The notes under the pieces are model-generated. The model saw nothing but the letters and a program-made list of their open reading frames with translations. It was not told the origin of the DNA and did not search any database. A stretch of 7,024 nt of DNA from a candidate division BRC1 bacterium ADurb.BinA292. GTDB taxonomy: Bacteria > Sumerlaeota > Sumerlaeia > MVZB01. Shown here one piece after another: positions 5,939 through 7,024 of this stretch. Every line of letters begins with the position of its first letter. The first letter of the stretch is position 1. The position numbers were made by a program, and so were the translations under genes. The DNA is taken from positions 1 through 7,024 of the forward strand of contig MVZB01000179.1 in the NCBI GenBank assembly GCA_002068205.1, in the 5' to 3' direction.

Positions 5939-6987
5939 CATCGCCGGCGGGTCTCGAGGATCGCCCCGGCAGCGCGCTCCCCGTGACGGAGCTGCCGCGC
6001 GACCGGCGGCCCGACCTGCCGCTGTTGCGCGTCGAGGGGCTGAGCAAGCTGTTTCCCGTCCGCGCGCGCGGCCGCTTCTGGCGTCGCGCGCCCGTGGAAT
6101 ACCTCAAGGCCGTCGACAACGTCAGCTTCCATCTGCACCGGGGAGAAACCCTGGGGCTGGTGGGCGAAAGCGGCTGCGGCAAGACCACCACCGGCCGGCT
6201 GATCCTGCGGCTGATCGAACCGACCGCCGGCAAGGTCTTCCTGGACAACTCGCCCGACCTGCTGCAGACGCCGCTCAGCCGCTGGCTGCCCTACCGGCGG
6301 CGGATGCAGATGATCTTTCAGGATCCCTATAGTTCGCTCAATCCGCGGATGACCATCGGCGCGACGATCGGCGAGGCGCTGACGATCCATGGCCTGGCGG
6401 CCGGGCGCCGGCGCGCGCGCGTGGCCGAGCTGCTCGAGGCCTGCGGGCTGCCGGCCGACGCCGCCCGGCGTTACCCCCACGAGCTGAGCGGCGGCCAGCG
6501 CCAGCGGGTCGGCATCGCCCGCGCGCTGGCGGTCGAGCCCGAACTGATTATCGCCGACGAGCCGGTCTCGGCGCTCGACGTCTCAATCCAGGCCCAGATC
6601 ATCAACCTGCTGGAGGAACTGCGCACCCGGCTGGGGCTGGCCTACCTGTTCATCGCGCACGACCTGAGCGTCGTCGGCCACATGAGCCACCGCGTGGCGG
6701 TGATGTATCTGGGGCGGATGGTGGAACTGGGGCCGAAGGACGCGATTTTCGGCGAGCCGCTGCATCCCTACACGCAGGCGCTGCTGCAGGCGGTGCCGAA
6801 GATGGACCCGAAAACGCGGCGGCAACGGCTGGTGCTCGAGGGGGACGTGCCGAGCCCGATCAATCCACCCAGCGGCTGCCCGTTTCATCCGCGCTGCCCC
6901 CGCGCGATGGAGCACTGCGCCAAGGTGGTTCCCAAGCTGAAGGAGCATCGGCCGGGGCACTTCGCGGCGTGCCTGCTCTACGATTGA
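5935..6987 (+). CDS. oppF: Peptide ABC transporter ATP-binding protein, OppF/DppF family
   Basis: A 350-residue ATPase that should power import of oligopeptides or dipeptides from the cytoplasmic face of a membrane permease. Motifs in order are Walker A GESGCGKTT (77-85), Q-loop Q129 in IFQD, signature LSGGQRQR (184-191), Walker B LIIADEP (204-210), D-loop SALD (212-215) and switch H242. After these comes the oligopeptide-type C-terminal domain, with PLHPYTQALLQAVP (275-288) and a cysteine cluster C315, C321, C328 and C346; some Opp/Dpp ATPases bind an iron-sulfur cluster with equivalent cysteines. About 28 residues precede the first conserved strand (LLRVEGLSKLF), a non-conserved arm. The start overlaps the lon stop as ATGA and has GGAGG at 5924-5928. 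Opp/Dpp systems normally use two ATPases, two permeases and a binding protein; none of these partners is in the window. They could follow beyond the right edge. The substrate cannot be read from the sequence, so dppF or another family subtype is equally possible. Confidence 0.93.
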   Translation: MTSPAGLEDRPGSALPVTELPRDRRPDLPLLRVEGLSKLFPVRARGRFWRRAPVEYLKAVDNVSFHLHRGETLGLVGESGCGKTTTGRLILRLIEPTAGKVFLDNSPDLLQTPLSRWLPYRRRMQMIFQDPYSSLNPRMTIGATIGEALTIHGLAAGRRRARVAELLEACGLPADAARRYPHELSGGQRQRVGIARALAVEPELIIADEPVSALDVSIQAQIINLLEELRTRLGLAYLFIAHDLSVVGHMSHRVAVMYLGRMVELGPKDAIFGEPLHPYTQALLQAVPKMDPKTRRQRLVLEGDVPSPINPPSGCPFHPRCPRAMEHCAKVVPKLKEHRPGHFAACLLYD

Positions 6988-6990
6988 GAG

Positions 6991-7014
6991 CCGGCCGCGC
7001 GGCGCGGCGGGCCG
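6991..7014 (+). terminator. Possible GC-rich hairpin after oppF
   Basis: GCCGCGC (6994-7000) and GCGCGGC (7002-7008) are perfect reverse complements and could form a stem of about five pairs; alternatively CGGCC (6992-6996) pairs with GGCCG (7010-7014). It begins four bases after the oppF stop codon. There is no T tract before the window ends. GC-rich self-complementarity is common by chance here, so this is weak. Confidence 0.2.
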
Positions 7015-7024
7015 TATCGCGAAT

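Noticed and set aside
2561..5941. A 1126-codon open frame on the minus strand opposite lon
   Set aside because: Its protein is rich in Arg, Gln, His and Asp with no recognisable domains, and it exactly shadows lon. Extreme GC at third positions removes stops from the opposite strand.
5983..5985. GTG as the oppF start
   Set aside because: It is in frame and would remove part of the non-conserved arm, but it has no ribosome binding site, unlike the ATG at 5935.
1..7024. CRISPR array, tRNA, rRNA, insertion sequence or phage genes
   Set aside because: No regularly spaced repeats, structural RNA landmarks, transposase motifs or terminal inverted repeats were seen. All four genes are chromosomal housekeeping or stress types.

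Overview
This is a GC-rich bacterial window with four complete genes, all on the plus strand. They are a membrane-bound hybrid-sensor histidine kinase (154-2637), a small heat-shock protein of the Hsp20/alpha-crystallin family (2906-3319), the ATP-dependent protease Lon (3365-5938) and an OppF/DppF-type ATP-binding subunit of a peptide ABC transporter (5935-6987). Almost every third codon position is G or C, so long open frames appear by chance on both strands. Only these four carry recognisable family motifs. I do not recognise the genome. The gene types suit many environmental GC-rich lineages, and the sequence alone does not fix a phylum.

Layout. Bases 1-153 are non-coding and contain a candidate promoter at 2-30. 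The kinase follows. It has a transmembrane segment, a roughly 250-residue extracytoplasmic sensor region that looks Cache-like, a second transmembrane segment, then HAMP, GAF, HisKA and HATPase domains. No response regulator gene lies in the window. The 268-bp gap at 2638-2905 is the most structured non-coding stretch. In order it holds a GC-rich hairpin containing a 12-bp palindrome, a good sigma70-type promoter candidate (2745-2773), a leader of about 125 nt carrying an imperfect 32-33-bp direct repeat, a 7-bp GC stem-loop, and a strong Shine-Dalgarno sequence.

The three downstream genes look like one transcription unit. hsp20 and lon are 45 bp apart with no visible terminator, and lon and oppF overlap by four bases (ATGA). 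Hsp20 holds unfolding proteins and Lon degrades damaged ones, so the first two form a coherent protein quality-control pair. The transporter ATPase is less expected. It would import peptides with permease and binding-protein partners that are not in this window. Peptide uptake or recycling is a possible link to Lon, but that is inference.

The core enzymes look ordinary and intact, and I see no clearly new system. The points most worth following up are the repeated leader of the hsp20 operon, the lon-oppF coupling, and the acidic insertion and basic C-terminal tail of Lon.
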